A stretch of 64,000 nucleotides of DNA from Hypericum androsaemum (taxonomy: Eukaryota > Streptophyta > Magnoliopsida > Malpighiales > Hypericaceae): contig OZ023183.1 in the NCBI GenBank assembly GCA_963995505.1, positions 20,146,671 to 20,210,670 of the forward strand, written 5' to 3'. The position numbers and the translations under genes were made by a program. The notes beneath the pieces were generated by a model. That model was not told where the DNA came from. It saw only the letters and a program-made list of their open reading frames with translations, and did no database searches. Shown here piece by piece: positions 21,605 to 32,600 of this stretch; position 1 is the stretch's first letter; each line of letters opens with the position of its first letter.

Positions 21605-21963
21605 TATTAAGAGCTTGTAATTGTCATACCCTAGGGTTGACTCTCTCAATGATGTTTTACATACCTCGTACTTTTTTGTAGAAGTAAAGATTTTATTAAT
21701 AAATAATTGAACCCCTCTTGTAGTCTGTACAAAAGAAAATATATATAATCGAGTATTAAACCCCCGAGTACAGAGTATACTCGGTTACAGTCGTTGGAAC
21801 AAGTTTAAATAAATCAAGTTTCTTACTACTTGGAATAACTATGGAACTAATTTTCTTTGCCCATCTTTTTTTTTTTGCCATCGAAACATAGGGAAAACAT
21901 GAATTGATCGGTAACGTTCCGACATTAAGTTACCTTATCCGATATCAATGCACTTCAACTGGG
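21605..21963. other. AT-rich spacer between two transposons
   Basis: No gene seen. The last eight bases (21956-21963, CAACTGGG) are the left target-site duplication of the hAT element that follows. Confidence 0.4.
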
Positions 21964-22822
21964 TAGGGATGGCAAAAAGACCGAGACCCAGTAGATCAGA
22001 CCTTTATCCTACCCTGTGGATCTTAGGGTTTATGGGTCTTGGGTAGGGTTTGGGTTTGGGTCTATGGGTCTTGGGTAGAATTCGGGTCTGGATAGGGTCT
22101 ATATAAACCCAGACCCTACCCATAGACCCACTAATTAGACCCTACCCTAGTTAGACTCTAATTAGATCCTACTTACATCCATATTTATTATATTGCTAAG
22201 ATAATTATAATACAGCCGCAAAAAGAATAAGCGCACACCAAAAAAAATCTAATATAATACTATTTTTTGAATTTAAAATTTCAAATAGTATATGACTAAT
22301 TAAGTAATTAAACTTTTTGGTTAGACACAGAAGCTATCGAGAATAGTTAGATTACAAGAGCAAGAAGATGATCGAGAAAACGTGTTCAAAAGTCGCTTGA
22401 AAATTTAGAAAGAAATTATTTTGAAGTTGAAACTTTATATTGTACAAGAACACTTATAAGTTTTAGTTTCTTATTGACGAGATAGTCGTATGTATTTCAT
22501 TTTATGTTGAACCAGTTAGTTTATAGTTTACTCTCAACTTTAATTTGAGATTATTATTTTATGACATAGACTTTGATTTTTTATTTATTTGAATTATATT
22601 GAAATAATAAAAGTATCTTGTAAAGTAATTATCAAAAGATAGAATGTTAAAGGGTCGGGCCCTGCAGACCCTATAAACCCTAGGTTTCTTCGAATGTAGG
22701 GTATGGGTCTAACAATAAAAAATTTGTAAGATCGAGGATAAGATATGAGTCTAACTCCAAAAACTAGAGTATAGATTGGATCTTACCAATACCTTACCCG
22801 ACCCTACCTATTGTCATCTCTA
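21964..22822. mobile_element. Non-autonomous hAT element with perfect 8-bp target duplication
   Basis: An 859-bp element starting TAGGGATGGCAA and ending TTGTCATCTCTA, which are imperfect 12-bp inverted repeats of hAT type. It is flanked by the identical 8-bp duplication CAACTGGG at 21956-21963 and 22823-22830. Both subterminal regions are rich in GGGTCT/AGACCC and TAGGGT/ACCCTA motifs in opposite orientations, as expected for transposase-binding repeats. The interior is AT-rich with no transposase. The perfect duplication makes the boundaries firm. Confidence 0.88.
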
Positions 22823-22830
22823 CAACTGGG

Positions 22831-23138
22831 GCGTTGGTGGGGGGGGGGGGGGGGCGAAGGGAAAAGGAAGAGTGAAGCAATAATAACGAGTCCTTGTAGT
22901 GAATATAGAGTTCAGGTTGTCAGGCGTCCGTCCAACCCACGATTCAGCAATCAATAAGAGTCGTGACAGAAGACGACAAGTTTCAGCCCAGTAAAAAGCA
23001 AATTTACTTCTCACCTTTTGTTCAATCCCTTTCATTCCACCCAACCCCCATATATGTTTAACTGAATCTCTCAAAAAAAAAAAATGTTTAACTGCACTGT
23101 CACAATAAAATTACCAACCCATCGAGTCTTAGGCTCTT
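22831..23138. other. Spacer with poly-G tract
   Basis: Contains a G homopolymer at about 22838-22853 and otherwise unremarkable sequence. No gene seen. Confidence 0.4.
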
Positions 23139-23147
23139 TACTGGCAT

Positions 23148-23780
23148 GGGAAAAGTCTCATTTAGTACCATGTGATTTCAGACTTTCAGAATTAAGGCCA
23201 TGTAATTTTAAATTAAGAATTTAGTACCCTGTAGTTTACACATTTTTTTCCCAGGCAAGTCCAGGGTAGCTGCCCAGCCAACTGGATTTGCCATGTCATG
23301 TTTACGGTCTACATGGTGTGCCATCTCATCCTTTTTTTATCCATGCAATTGATGACGTGATAAGTCATAAAATTTTAAAACGGTGCCAATTTTTTGTATA
23401 TTTTTCAAAATCATCAATTGCAATTGATGACGTGATAAGTCATAAAATTTTAAAACGGTGCCAATTTTTTGTATATTTTTCAAAATTATCAATTTTTAAA
23501 ATTGATGACGTGGCAAGTCATAAAATTATTGCATACAAAAAATTGGCACCATTTTAAAATGTTATGACTTGTCACGTCATCAATTACATGGATAAAAAAG
23601 GATGAGATGGCATGCCATGTAGACCATAAATATGATATGGCAAATCCAATTGACCGGGCAGCTACTCTGGACCTGCCCGGGAAAAATGTGCTAACCACAA
23701 GGTACTAAATTCCTAATTTGAAATCACATGGCCTTAATTCTAAAAGTCTGAAACTAAGGGTACTTAATGGGACTTTTCCC
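23148..23780. mobile_element. Foldback-type Mutator-like MITE with long inverted arms
   Basis: A 633-bp element in which almost the whole length is an inverted repeat. The left end starts GGGAAAAGTCTCATTTAGTA and the right end, reversed, starts GGGAAAAGTCCCATTAAGTA. The arms stay complementary for roughly 270 bases. The flanks carry a 9-bp duplication with one mismatch, TACTGGCAT (23139-23147) and TACTGGTAT (23781-23789). The left arm contains a direct duplication of about 76 bases around GATGACGTGATAAGTCATAA (near 23345 and 23421). It has no coding capacity. Its transcript would form a long hairpin. Confidence 0.82.
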
Positions 23781-23913
23781 TACTGGTATTTGCACGGTCA
23801 GAATGAGAAACAGTAAGATGCATGTCAAATGTCAATTGGGCAATTTCAGAACTCACTGGTTCGTATGTGGACCGTTGTTGGTTTTTTTGTGTGGATAAGT
23901 TGGTTTTCATATA

Positions 23914-24301
23914 TAGGGGTGCGCAGTGCGCAGTTGGTATTTATCGTATTTACCACATTAAATTTTGGGGAAAATATAATTTATCATTATATTTAATGAA
24001 AAAAATATAAACATAGTTTCATTAAACACAAATTTAATATAATAAGTAAAAGTTCATCAAATCTAATTAGTATAAAGTCTATTTTGAACATCTGACGGGG
24101 CCAATAAATTTTTTGATAAATTATATATAATTTGGCATATATATTTATTAATATATTTGATAAATTACCATTTTGGTAAATTTGGTAAATTCGGTAAAAT
24201 ATCGGTATTTACCGAATTGATTACCAAATACCGATTTACCAATCCCAAATTACTGATTTCTAAAATTTTACCAAATTTAAATTACTATTTGCTCACCCCT
24301 A
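23914..24301. mobile_element. Small hAT-type MITE
   Basis: A 388-bp AT-rich element with ends TAGGGGTGCGCA and, reversed, TAGGGGTGAGCA (11 of 12 matching), the classic hAT TIR. The flanking 8-mers are TTCATATA (23906-23913) and TTTATATA (24302-24309), 7 of 8 matching. Subterminal GGTAAAT/ATTTACC motifs occur many times in both orientations. No open frame is present. Confidence 0.78.
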
Positions 24302-24309
24302 TTTATATA

Positions 24310-25076
24310 CCAAAAGACATTTGACCTACCGATATAAAGTATAAAACGATTTGACAGAGGTCTAAGATTTAAACTGTCAGTGATTTTTGGCATAAATACC
24401 TTTGGGGAAAAAAAAGTTGGTCGTGGTTGATGAAATTGAGGATAACGTGTAGATTAACAGAAAATTTTACTACAATGAAACTTTATCACAGTTTCGTGCC
24501 AGTCAAATTGCTTCTAGATTTCCCAAAAAGAAAACTGCAGAATTTAAACGCTTAATCCAACATCCGAATAATTCGTTAAAAGAGTGTAGATTACCTAGTC
24601 CACCACGACGTACATGCAAGCTCCGCTGACTCTGAATTTTGATTCTATGAATGTAATTTTTTTTCTCTTTTTTGATATATAATCTCTGTATCTACCGTCA
24701 TAGTTCTAATTTCAGAATCAAATATTATAAGAAGTGGAGACCGTACTAAAGTATTAATTATTCACAAAATTCGATAATTTTCTCATTGAAAGAAAATTGC
24801 CTCGCGAAAAGGTAATATATGAAAGAGAGAGGACGCATGTTCAATTTTTTCTCCAAAAAAAAGGTCTGAACACGTATATTCGACAAGAGTTACTGATGAA
24901 TATAACCATACACGCCTAAAATTTATACCCAAAGAATGTTTAACAGGTGTAACACTGGAAACTAATTTCCAATAGTGCTATACACTATACAGTTTTTTCT
25001 TGTCGTGACAGCATACAGTAGTAGTAACCATGAGCTAGCTATTCATGGCAAGATAAATAACAAGCTGGTTATGTTT
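24310..25076. other. Intergenic region downstream of CGI-58 gene
   Basis: AT-rich. The part near 25000-25076 is expected to be the CGI-58 3' UTR on minus. No other gene seen. Confidence 0.4.
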
Positions 25077-27323
25077 CTACACAGATGCTAGACCTTCTGG
25101 AAGAGATTCGTACTGGGGGTTGGCGGGAAGAAGGTTCCGGCAAGCATAGAGAACGACCGAATGGAATCCGCTCGGGTTGTCTATGAAAACAAAATGGCCA
25201 GCCTGCAAAATCAGGTAAAATGATTCTATCAGCACTCAGCAGACTCATTCTGATCAATGGCAGAAGCAAATCTCAGAGGTCACGGGGAGAGATGTTCTTT
25301 CTGTGTGCACAGAGACAGATACCTGGGGAACTCTGATGATCTCGCAAGGGACCTTCATTTGTTTGCGAGCTTCTACGGCTCCTTGATAGTTCATCCAATC
25401 TTGCACACCATATACGAAGGTAGTTGGCACTTTCCAGTCCGGTGTGCTGTAAGCAAAAGATGGATGTAAGAATGCTGGGAACGGATACATCTGTACCGAG
25501 TACAGTAAATGTTTAAATCCCGAGTAAAAGAATTCAACTTAGATTTGGTGAATGCACTTTCAATCATGTTCTAATAGAGCATCATAATTACATTGGTAAG
25601 ACTTGGATCTGAAACCCAGTTCAACATATGCATAAATCAGAAGAGGATAGTGCTTCAGTGCATAATAAAGAAAAAGTAGTAAATCTCGGAGCAATAAAAC
25701 AAACAAAGTGGCATATATGAGAACTTCAGTGACAGTGACAAGATCAAACCTCTTGAGAAGGGGCGACCGAGCAAAAGCGCCAAATGAGAATATATATTTT
25801 AAGCACAACTCTCCACTCGCTTTTGCTGCCAAGGTATGGTAAGCATAATCTGCAGTAGGGAAGAGAGATATCATATATCAGCTATTCCGCGGACTAGCGT
25901 ATCCATCGGGAGTACAAAAGTCTTGATGCATAACCTACCTGTCAACATTTTGGATTCCTCTTCAGTCAAGACTTCTCCTTGAGCAGAGGCGCCAAATCTA
26001 TTAGTCATATAATTGCGTACAACATTTGGTCCCCATGGACCTAGACCTCTGCATACCCGGAAGAACCAAGCATAAACGATGTAAGTTAGTATCCTTATTA
26101 TGCTCATCATTGTTCAAATACAATCCTTGTCCTAAACTTGGAAACAAGGTACACATACCTGATGATCTTTTGAGGAGTGAAATTTGATTCCCACAAATGG
26201 TTCAAAATTGCTCCTTTCCATGTCGCTCTAAACTGTGTAAACCTCTCAGTCATGGGATCTGACTCGGGAGAAAACCCAACAGATCCTACTAAAATCAAAT
26301 GCTCTACATGTTCAGGATGCTACAAAGCAGAGCCAACAACAATCAGTTAACTATATCACATTGCTCTAAAACTTCCGAAGCAGAAGCAACAACAGATAAC
26401 TCACCTTGAGAGCATATTTTGACGCAACATATCCTCCAAAAGAATGCCCTAATAATACAAATTTGGTAAGGTTCTTCGCCTTCCTCCATTCCTCCAACGA
26501 GTCAATGAACCACGCCTCCGTCTCTACATTCCGCAAACACATGATCGACTTTTTTCAGCAAAATGAAAGCTAAGATCTATCTTAATCTTATCTAACACAA
26601 ATATTGCAAAACAAAGAGCTCGAAACTCTAACCTTCAGTACTCTTGCAAGTAAAGTCGGGCCTACTCGATCCGCCCCAACTGTTGAAAACCAAACAAAAT
26701 GATCAAGCAAACAGAAACCTATCTCTCCGGGAATCAAAATTCTACAATACGAGGGCTTAGAGCAAATACCCGAGCTGATCAATGGCGATGATATTGAACC
26801 GGGAAGCGAGAGCGTCGAAATTGCGAAAGAAGAAACCTAGGGAAGCGCCGTAACCGTGGACCATAACAAGCGTAGGGGCGTCCTCCTTCCCCTCGAAGGT
26901 AACCGTGTTTATGAACCTCGGCTCGTTGCTCTCCGACCGGAACCACCTAACCTTCGACCCGGGCGGGCCCGACCCAACGTTGACTTGCTCCTGCACGTGC
27001 GGCGTCCTAAAAACGCATCAAATTAAATCCCGCGACCATTAAATTAGGGCTCTCCAAATCGGGGTCAAAGAGGAAGGAGGTTTGACTTACTTGACCAGGG
27101 TGAGGAGGCGCTTCTCGGCGGCGATGATGTGGTCGGTGGAGGTAGGGATCCAGCGGAGGACGGAGGGCCAGAGCGCCCGCGTCCTCATCCAATTGGATCG
27201 GGCGGCGGAGGCTGACGTGGCGTCGGCGGATCTTCTGGATCCTAGCTCTTCGGCCATTATCTTGGACGTCGTCGTTGCTGCGGTTGCGAATCTTCTGGAA
27301 AATCCAATCCGGGAAAACCGCAT
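25077..27323 (-). CDS. CGI58: CGI-58 (ABHD5) homologue, alpha/beta-hydrolase lipase/acyltransferase
   Basis: Complete nine-exon minus-strand gene: 27323-27091, 27006-26770, 26679-26633, 26523-26405, 26319-26159, 26048-25939, 25849-25750, 25446-25323 and 25202-25077. It encodes 418 residues, the same length as I recall for Arabidopsis At4g24160. The plant protein is described as a soluble lysophosphatidic-acid acyltransferase with lipase activity. It affects cytosolic lipid droplets and interacts with the peroxisomal transporter PXA1. Visible motifs: RWIPTSTDHIIAAEKRLL near the N-terminus, VMVHGYGASLGFFFRNFDAL, the nucleophile elbow GHSFGG with Ser200, and HFVFID at 380-385, the HX4D acyltransferase motif that also supplies the hydrolase His. 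Unlike human CGI-58, the elbow keeps its Ser. The first Met (27323) is preferred over the internal MAEELG at 27257 because the family carries a short basic N-terminal extension. Confidence 0.95.
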
Positions 27324-28440
27324 GCGAGTTCGCGTCTCCCGACGGATTTTTTAACCAAACGAAAGTAACCGTTTTTGACGAATCCCGGAAGAAGGTTTCG
27401 TACGCGGAGAGGGAAACCGGGGGATATATAGATTTTGCCCGCCACGAGATTTCCTGCCCTATTATAATGAAAGCCGTTTCCTCGCATCAGAATATATAGG
27501 GCCATCCCTCAAAAAAAAAAAATATATAGGGCCGAATCATTTATCTTTTTTTAATATTCGAACAATTAATTCAAATTTAGTTAAATAAAAATCTAAAATG
27601 TGAAAAAATAGTATTATCTATTAATTGATCTATGCGTCAAATTATTAACAAATATTTAGCACAATAAATAATTGCGTGTTATTATAATTTAATCAATTTT
27701 TTTTTTGAATTCGTTCTCAACACTGAGAAGAAAACTACGCGTCAAAGTTACGAAGCAGCGCGCGTGGTTGCTACATTGCCTGGCTGACTGGCTCTCCTTC
27801 CTTCCCAAGTAATTTGTAGACGTTAGCCATGACGTTTTGCTTGTTGGGCTGCTAGGCCTGTGGTGCGTGGAAGTAGCGATGGGCCCCACGTAAATGATAT
27901 ACCGGCCCACTAAAGATGGAGGCCCAACATGGCAACCCAGCGAGAAACAGTTGGCTAAACCACAAGATACTAAAATGAGTTTTTACCGAGAAAATATCAG
28001 TGCATTTATACTTGATTGCTTCTCTCAAACAATTGGAGCGCAACGGGAATGTAACATTAAGCCCAACGGGAATCTCTAAAAAAAAAAGGGGAATGTAACA
28101 TTAAGTCTTTTGCATGTGTCCATTCGTGTTGAAGGAGAGAGGTCTATGTAATCGATACATGCAAGACTTGACAGCGTCCAAGTCTGATGTAACAAAATAT
28201 CTAAGATTTGATGTTTACAGAACCTATACCGATGATTCGTACCGAACGAAACGCAGTTCCGATACCCATACCCGTCCATTCAGCATCATCTTCCACACAA
28301 GCCGCGTCTCCCTGGAAGACCGGGTGGCTCGAATGATGCACCAGAAACATTGCAAAGAGTGTGCATCTGTTGCAATGGAGCAATGCAGCGAAAGTGGGTC
28401 CGGTGACATGAAGGCTGCAATGGCATACAAGTAAACAAGA
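27324..28440. other. CGI-58 upstream region and unassigned DNA
   Basis: 27324-27500 should hold the CGI-58 promoter and leader on minus. The remainder is mixed. An open plus-strand stretch of about 100 codons (28114-28434, ending GDMKAAMAYK) has no recognised match and no start supported by context, so it is not called a gene. Confidence 0.35.
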
Positions 28441-28786
28441 ACACAGAACCTTAAATTTTCAAAGCACTGGAATCCAGAAGTTATCTTTAGCTGCCCACAT
28501 TATCAGATCACAAAAGTGCACAATTACATTGGAACACCAGAGCATTGCAACCAACCATATAACCACCACTGTCTCCTCATCCCACAGATATCAGAATTTC
28601 CAGGGCAGGCCAGACCCGAGGCTGATAAATGTGTCTTCATCGTGTACAATACAGGACTTGAAACATAATTCAAAAGCTCTGGACAAGATTTAAGACCACA
28701 ATAGCTTCAATCGACGGTTCAAACTTGCTACTGGGTAGATTTAAAATAGTAGCTCAGAGCTGACAACACGATAAGAAAAATATTCA

Positions 28787-29460
28787 TCAGTAACGACAAC
28801 TATATAATGAAAAGAGGGAAAGGGATACAAAATGTACCTCTGGTTCAGATGACATGGATGATAATTCCTGAATTGACAGCAAAAAAGACAGAATGAGAGA
28901 GATTAGAACTGCCAACTCACTATACATTTGATACCCTACCCTTGTGCAGCCATGTGCTCTGTGAAAACAGAGAGGAGGGTATGGGGACAGAGACACAAGA
29001 AAGAAGGTCGGTCAAAAGAATTCCTTTTGAAACACTTGCGGATACGAGTAAGATGTTAATGATCCACTTGCTCAAAAAATCGGGGTCATCGTACATTTCT
29101 GCCAACTGAAAAATTGAATATGTGCTTGTCACTGCTACAAAATCCTAGGCTGTACAAGCGTCAATACAGAAAATGTCAGCAATGGTCAGTGTCCATCTGC
29201 ACTCTGCAGAGATTGCCGAATGCAAAATTTAGAACTCCCCGCAAGGCATAAGTCTCAAGCTGGTGAGTAACATATTGTCAAAACCAATTTTGTAGGATTA
29301 AGCATTCTGAGGAACTGGGCCATGTCACACAAATCTTCTTCCGATTTGCCTCTTACTTCAGGTCCATTTTCACCAGCAGTTTCAAGGATGGCTACGATCA
29401 ACCAATCTCCACTTGGTCCTTTTAAAGTACCAACGAAAACCCACTCCCTCAAAAAGCTTT
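28787..29460 (-). other. Possible unrecognised exons downstream of LDL3
   Basis: Downstream of the LDL3 stop, the minus strand holds short open stretches with coding-like composition. 29255-29425 reads GPSGDWLIVAILETAGENGP to a stop after TICYSPA. A stretch from about 29108 begins LAEMYDDPDFLSKW directly after a good CAG acceptor. A 30-bp segment at 28838-28867 (ELSSMSSEPE) has an AG acceptor before it and a GTACAT donor after it. They could be a small separate gene, alternative 3' exons of LDL3, or chance. I do not recognise the product and could not join them with confidence. Confidence 0.25.
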
Positions 29461-29636
29461 GGGTGGCTAAAATGCATCAGAATGCCATATGAACCATACA
29501 AGAAACAATAAGGTCGAGAACTCTGGCACACAGCAATGTTTTGCTGTGGAGTTGTGCAAGAACAAGAGCTAAAGAGCACTAATTGGATTTGAATATTAAA
29601 TACGTCAAGATCGAAGCCAGCCAGTTCCAAGGACCA

Positions 29637-32600
29637 TCAATACATAGTAGTTGGCTTTGATGCCATATGCCGCTCAATCAATTTGTCTACGAAGGCACGA
29701 ATCTGCACATTGACAAAGGCAAGAATGTCATCTTCCATTAATGAACAAGATTATGCAAAATGCATATTCAACAGTCCAAGTGTTCTATGGTGAATTGTTG
29801 CGATTCGATTTATGGCAACTAATTCAGAATAACCATTTGCCGGATATGAATTTTTTTTTTCCAAAAGGAACAGGAGATGATTATGTAAAACAAAAAGTTG
29901 TATACACTTGGAAGAAAGACATTGACTCTCCCGTATCTAACTGGAGTAAAGAGAAGAGGCTCGTCATCTGAAAACAGCACATAAGACAACCGTATTGTGA
30001 TAAACAGAAAGTGGAGAACTGACCTTGTTCTTGCGTTTGAAATCAAGAAACTCACAAACAGCCATGGCCTTTTCTGCATCTGTCGCCTGTTCCATGACCT
30101 GAAAGGAATAGATCAGAAAATTGATCTGATTAAAGGAGACACATTCCTTGAACATTTGGAAAGAGGAAATTTGTAACGTATTATGAGCTCAGCAACTCAG
30201 TTCCGATATCAAATATCACCGAGATACACACACACACACGGGCGGGGAGAGAGAGAGAGAACCTTTGTTGCACATTTCTTCATTATTGATTTGTATCCTT
30301 CCCTATCTATTTTCCTTGCCTTATAAACTGGCATCAGCAATGAAGCAACAAAATCCACGACAGCCTGTTTTATACGATCTGCTCCTTGAGCAAGATTTCT
30401 GTGGGCCCCCCTATTTATTGTAACCTGCGAAACGGAACTTTCATTTGCCCGGCCTTCATTCTTGTAAGCGAGTGGTATGGAACTAGTGTAGGAATCTTCT
30501 TCATCCCTCACATGGGAATCGGGATGCGCAAAATCAAAATCAGCCGCAGCAGCTTGAGATTGCCATCTCTCAATTGCGTGATAGTCCTTTATCCCCTCAC
30601 TACCAGCAGTGTCGATCCAAGCTTTAGTGAAAAGGCTGGAATCAGCAGCTGCACTTTCGCCAGACTGCTCTCTGAAGTTCATTTGGGATGCTATCTCATT
30701 GGAGTGACTAAGCTGAGATAAGTTATCAGCTGATATTCTGGCACTATCAATGTTAGCACAAGTGGCAGCAAAATCAGCAGACCAGTCCCTAACTCTGCAG
30801 TTCCTTGAATCTATTTCTGAAAGACAATCCTGTCTTCCTAAAACGCCACCAGACCACTTTTTCTTGTAATCGTAATCATCCACTTGCGTATACTGTTCAC
30901 GTCTAGAAAATTTCTGAAATGAAGGTATTTTAGGAAGTTGTAATGCACTGCGCTTCGCTTCTTTCGAGGCATATGCCTGCAATACAAGGTTGCAAAAAGA
31001 GTGATGTATTCTTACATTTACAAGAGAGTCACCACATGTATCATAGAAAAGAGGGGAAGAAGAAAGATAAAATGTAAAAACTTTTTTCTACTGGAAAAGG
31101 TAGCAGGATAATCACTCTGAGTGGATGACAAGACTGAGCTACGAAGTTAACCGCATGGACAATGAGAACACAATAGTAACAAACTGGGACACTTATGGCT
31201 CTACGGAGAAAGACGTAGCCAAAAACTTCAAATAGGATGCATCGATAGTGTTAAACAGGAAAACAAACCTCCGCAGCTGCACGTGCAGCAGCACAGGCTG
31301 CTTCGGCTGCAGCAAATGCAGCCTGTTCTTCCTGAGATATGGTATAAAAGCCATTACCCTTCAATTCTGATTCCAATCTACCTGGGGAGGTACCAGATCT
31401 TGATTCTGGTATCGAATCCTTCAAAATTTCCACCTTAACTAGCTTGCTGTTCACTTTCGTGTTTGAATTGAAAGGAGAAGAGCTTCCAGAGGTTTCATGA
31501 ACATGCAAGCCACCTTTACCCTCTACAGGACCATGATGAGAGCGCAGAGGTGGCTTTCCTGAAACTACATTGCTGAAAGGTTTTTTCATAAAAAAATCTC
31601 TCTTGCTTGCATGCCTAGACGACTTGAGCCTAGCATTTAAAGCTTTCTCACGTCGAAAGACCTGCAGCCATACGTTGACCAACTGACTAGCAATAGCTCT
31701 TATATCACGGCTGGTATGCACACAGACCTTATCTTTCACAGTTCTTCCAATGCCTGCACCAGAAAAAGTTAATATCACTTTGTAAACCAAAAGGGAGAAT
31801 TGGCTTCTGAATAGACACCAATGCACGTCTATCCAAATGTAGGCTTTGACAACCTCTTGAGAGACACCAAAATACTGTGAAGATGAAAAAAGGACCGCAG
31901 TTCACTGCAGTTGCTTTTCTTTGTTCTGAAAACTGGTCACTACTATCGCTCGAGATTCAAAAATTTGTGACAGATAGACAATAACTGTTCAATACTCAAA
32001 TTTTACATGCAAGAAGATGCGCATATACTAAACCATTTTGAAACCAAGTTCAAGATTTTTGCTCTGAATGTAGATGGCAAGGATTTTGAAGTACTAGCAT
32101 AAAAACATAGCAAACAGTTTGTCCCTTCAACATGTTACAGAGTGAGAATGAGATAGATATGACTAAAAGAGAAAGTCATACCTGATAGACGCACAGCTTG
32201 CAGATTTGTGGAAACAAGCACAAGAAGACGAACACAGTGGCGCAAAAGTTGAGTTGCATCCTTCCCCAATGAGTCCTGTCCAAATACAACAATTCAGATG
32301 ACATTAGCAGTAGGAGATCTAGAAACAAAAATGAAATTACCAAACTCGGTTGGTCAAAAAGGATCACAGGTAAGAAACGTTATACCAGAATCCATGAATT
32401 AAGTGTGGATAGCCCTTTTCTGGTCCCTGCAAAGGACTTCAAGGTGTCAACTGGAAGATTCAACAGCTTCTTAGCTAGATGTAATCGTCCCGCTGTGGTT
32501 TTTGTACTGAAGAATATGTCTTGTAGCAATCCTTCCCTGGTTAAGATTTGTTCCCCATCCAAAGAACTCTTATACAAGGCATTGGAGAGGTCAACTGCCT

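Noticed and set aside
22838..22853. Poly-G run, possible G-quadruplex
   Set aside because: A plain homopolymer of uncertain length in sequencing. No gene or regulatory context supports a role.
28114..28434. 106-codon plus-strand frame
   Set aside because: No recognised domain, no homologous context and no splice or promoter support. The complementary strand is equally open over part of it.
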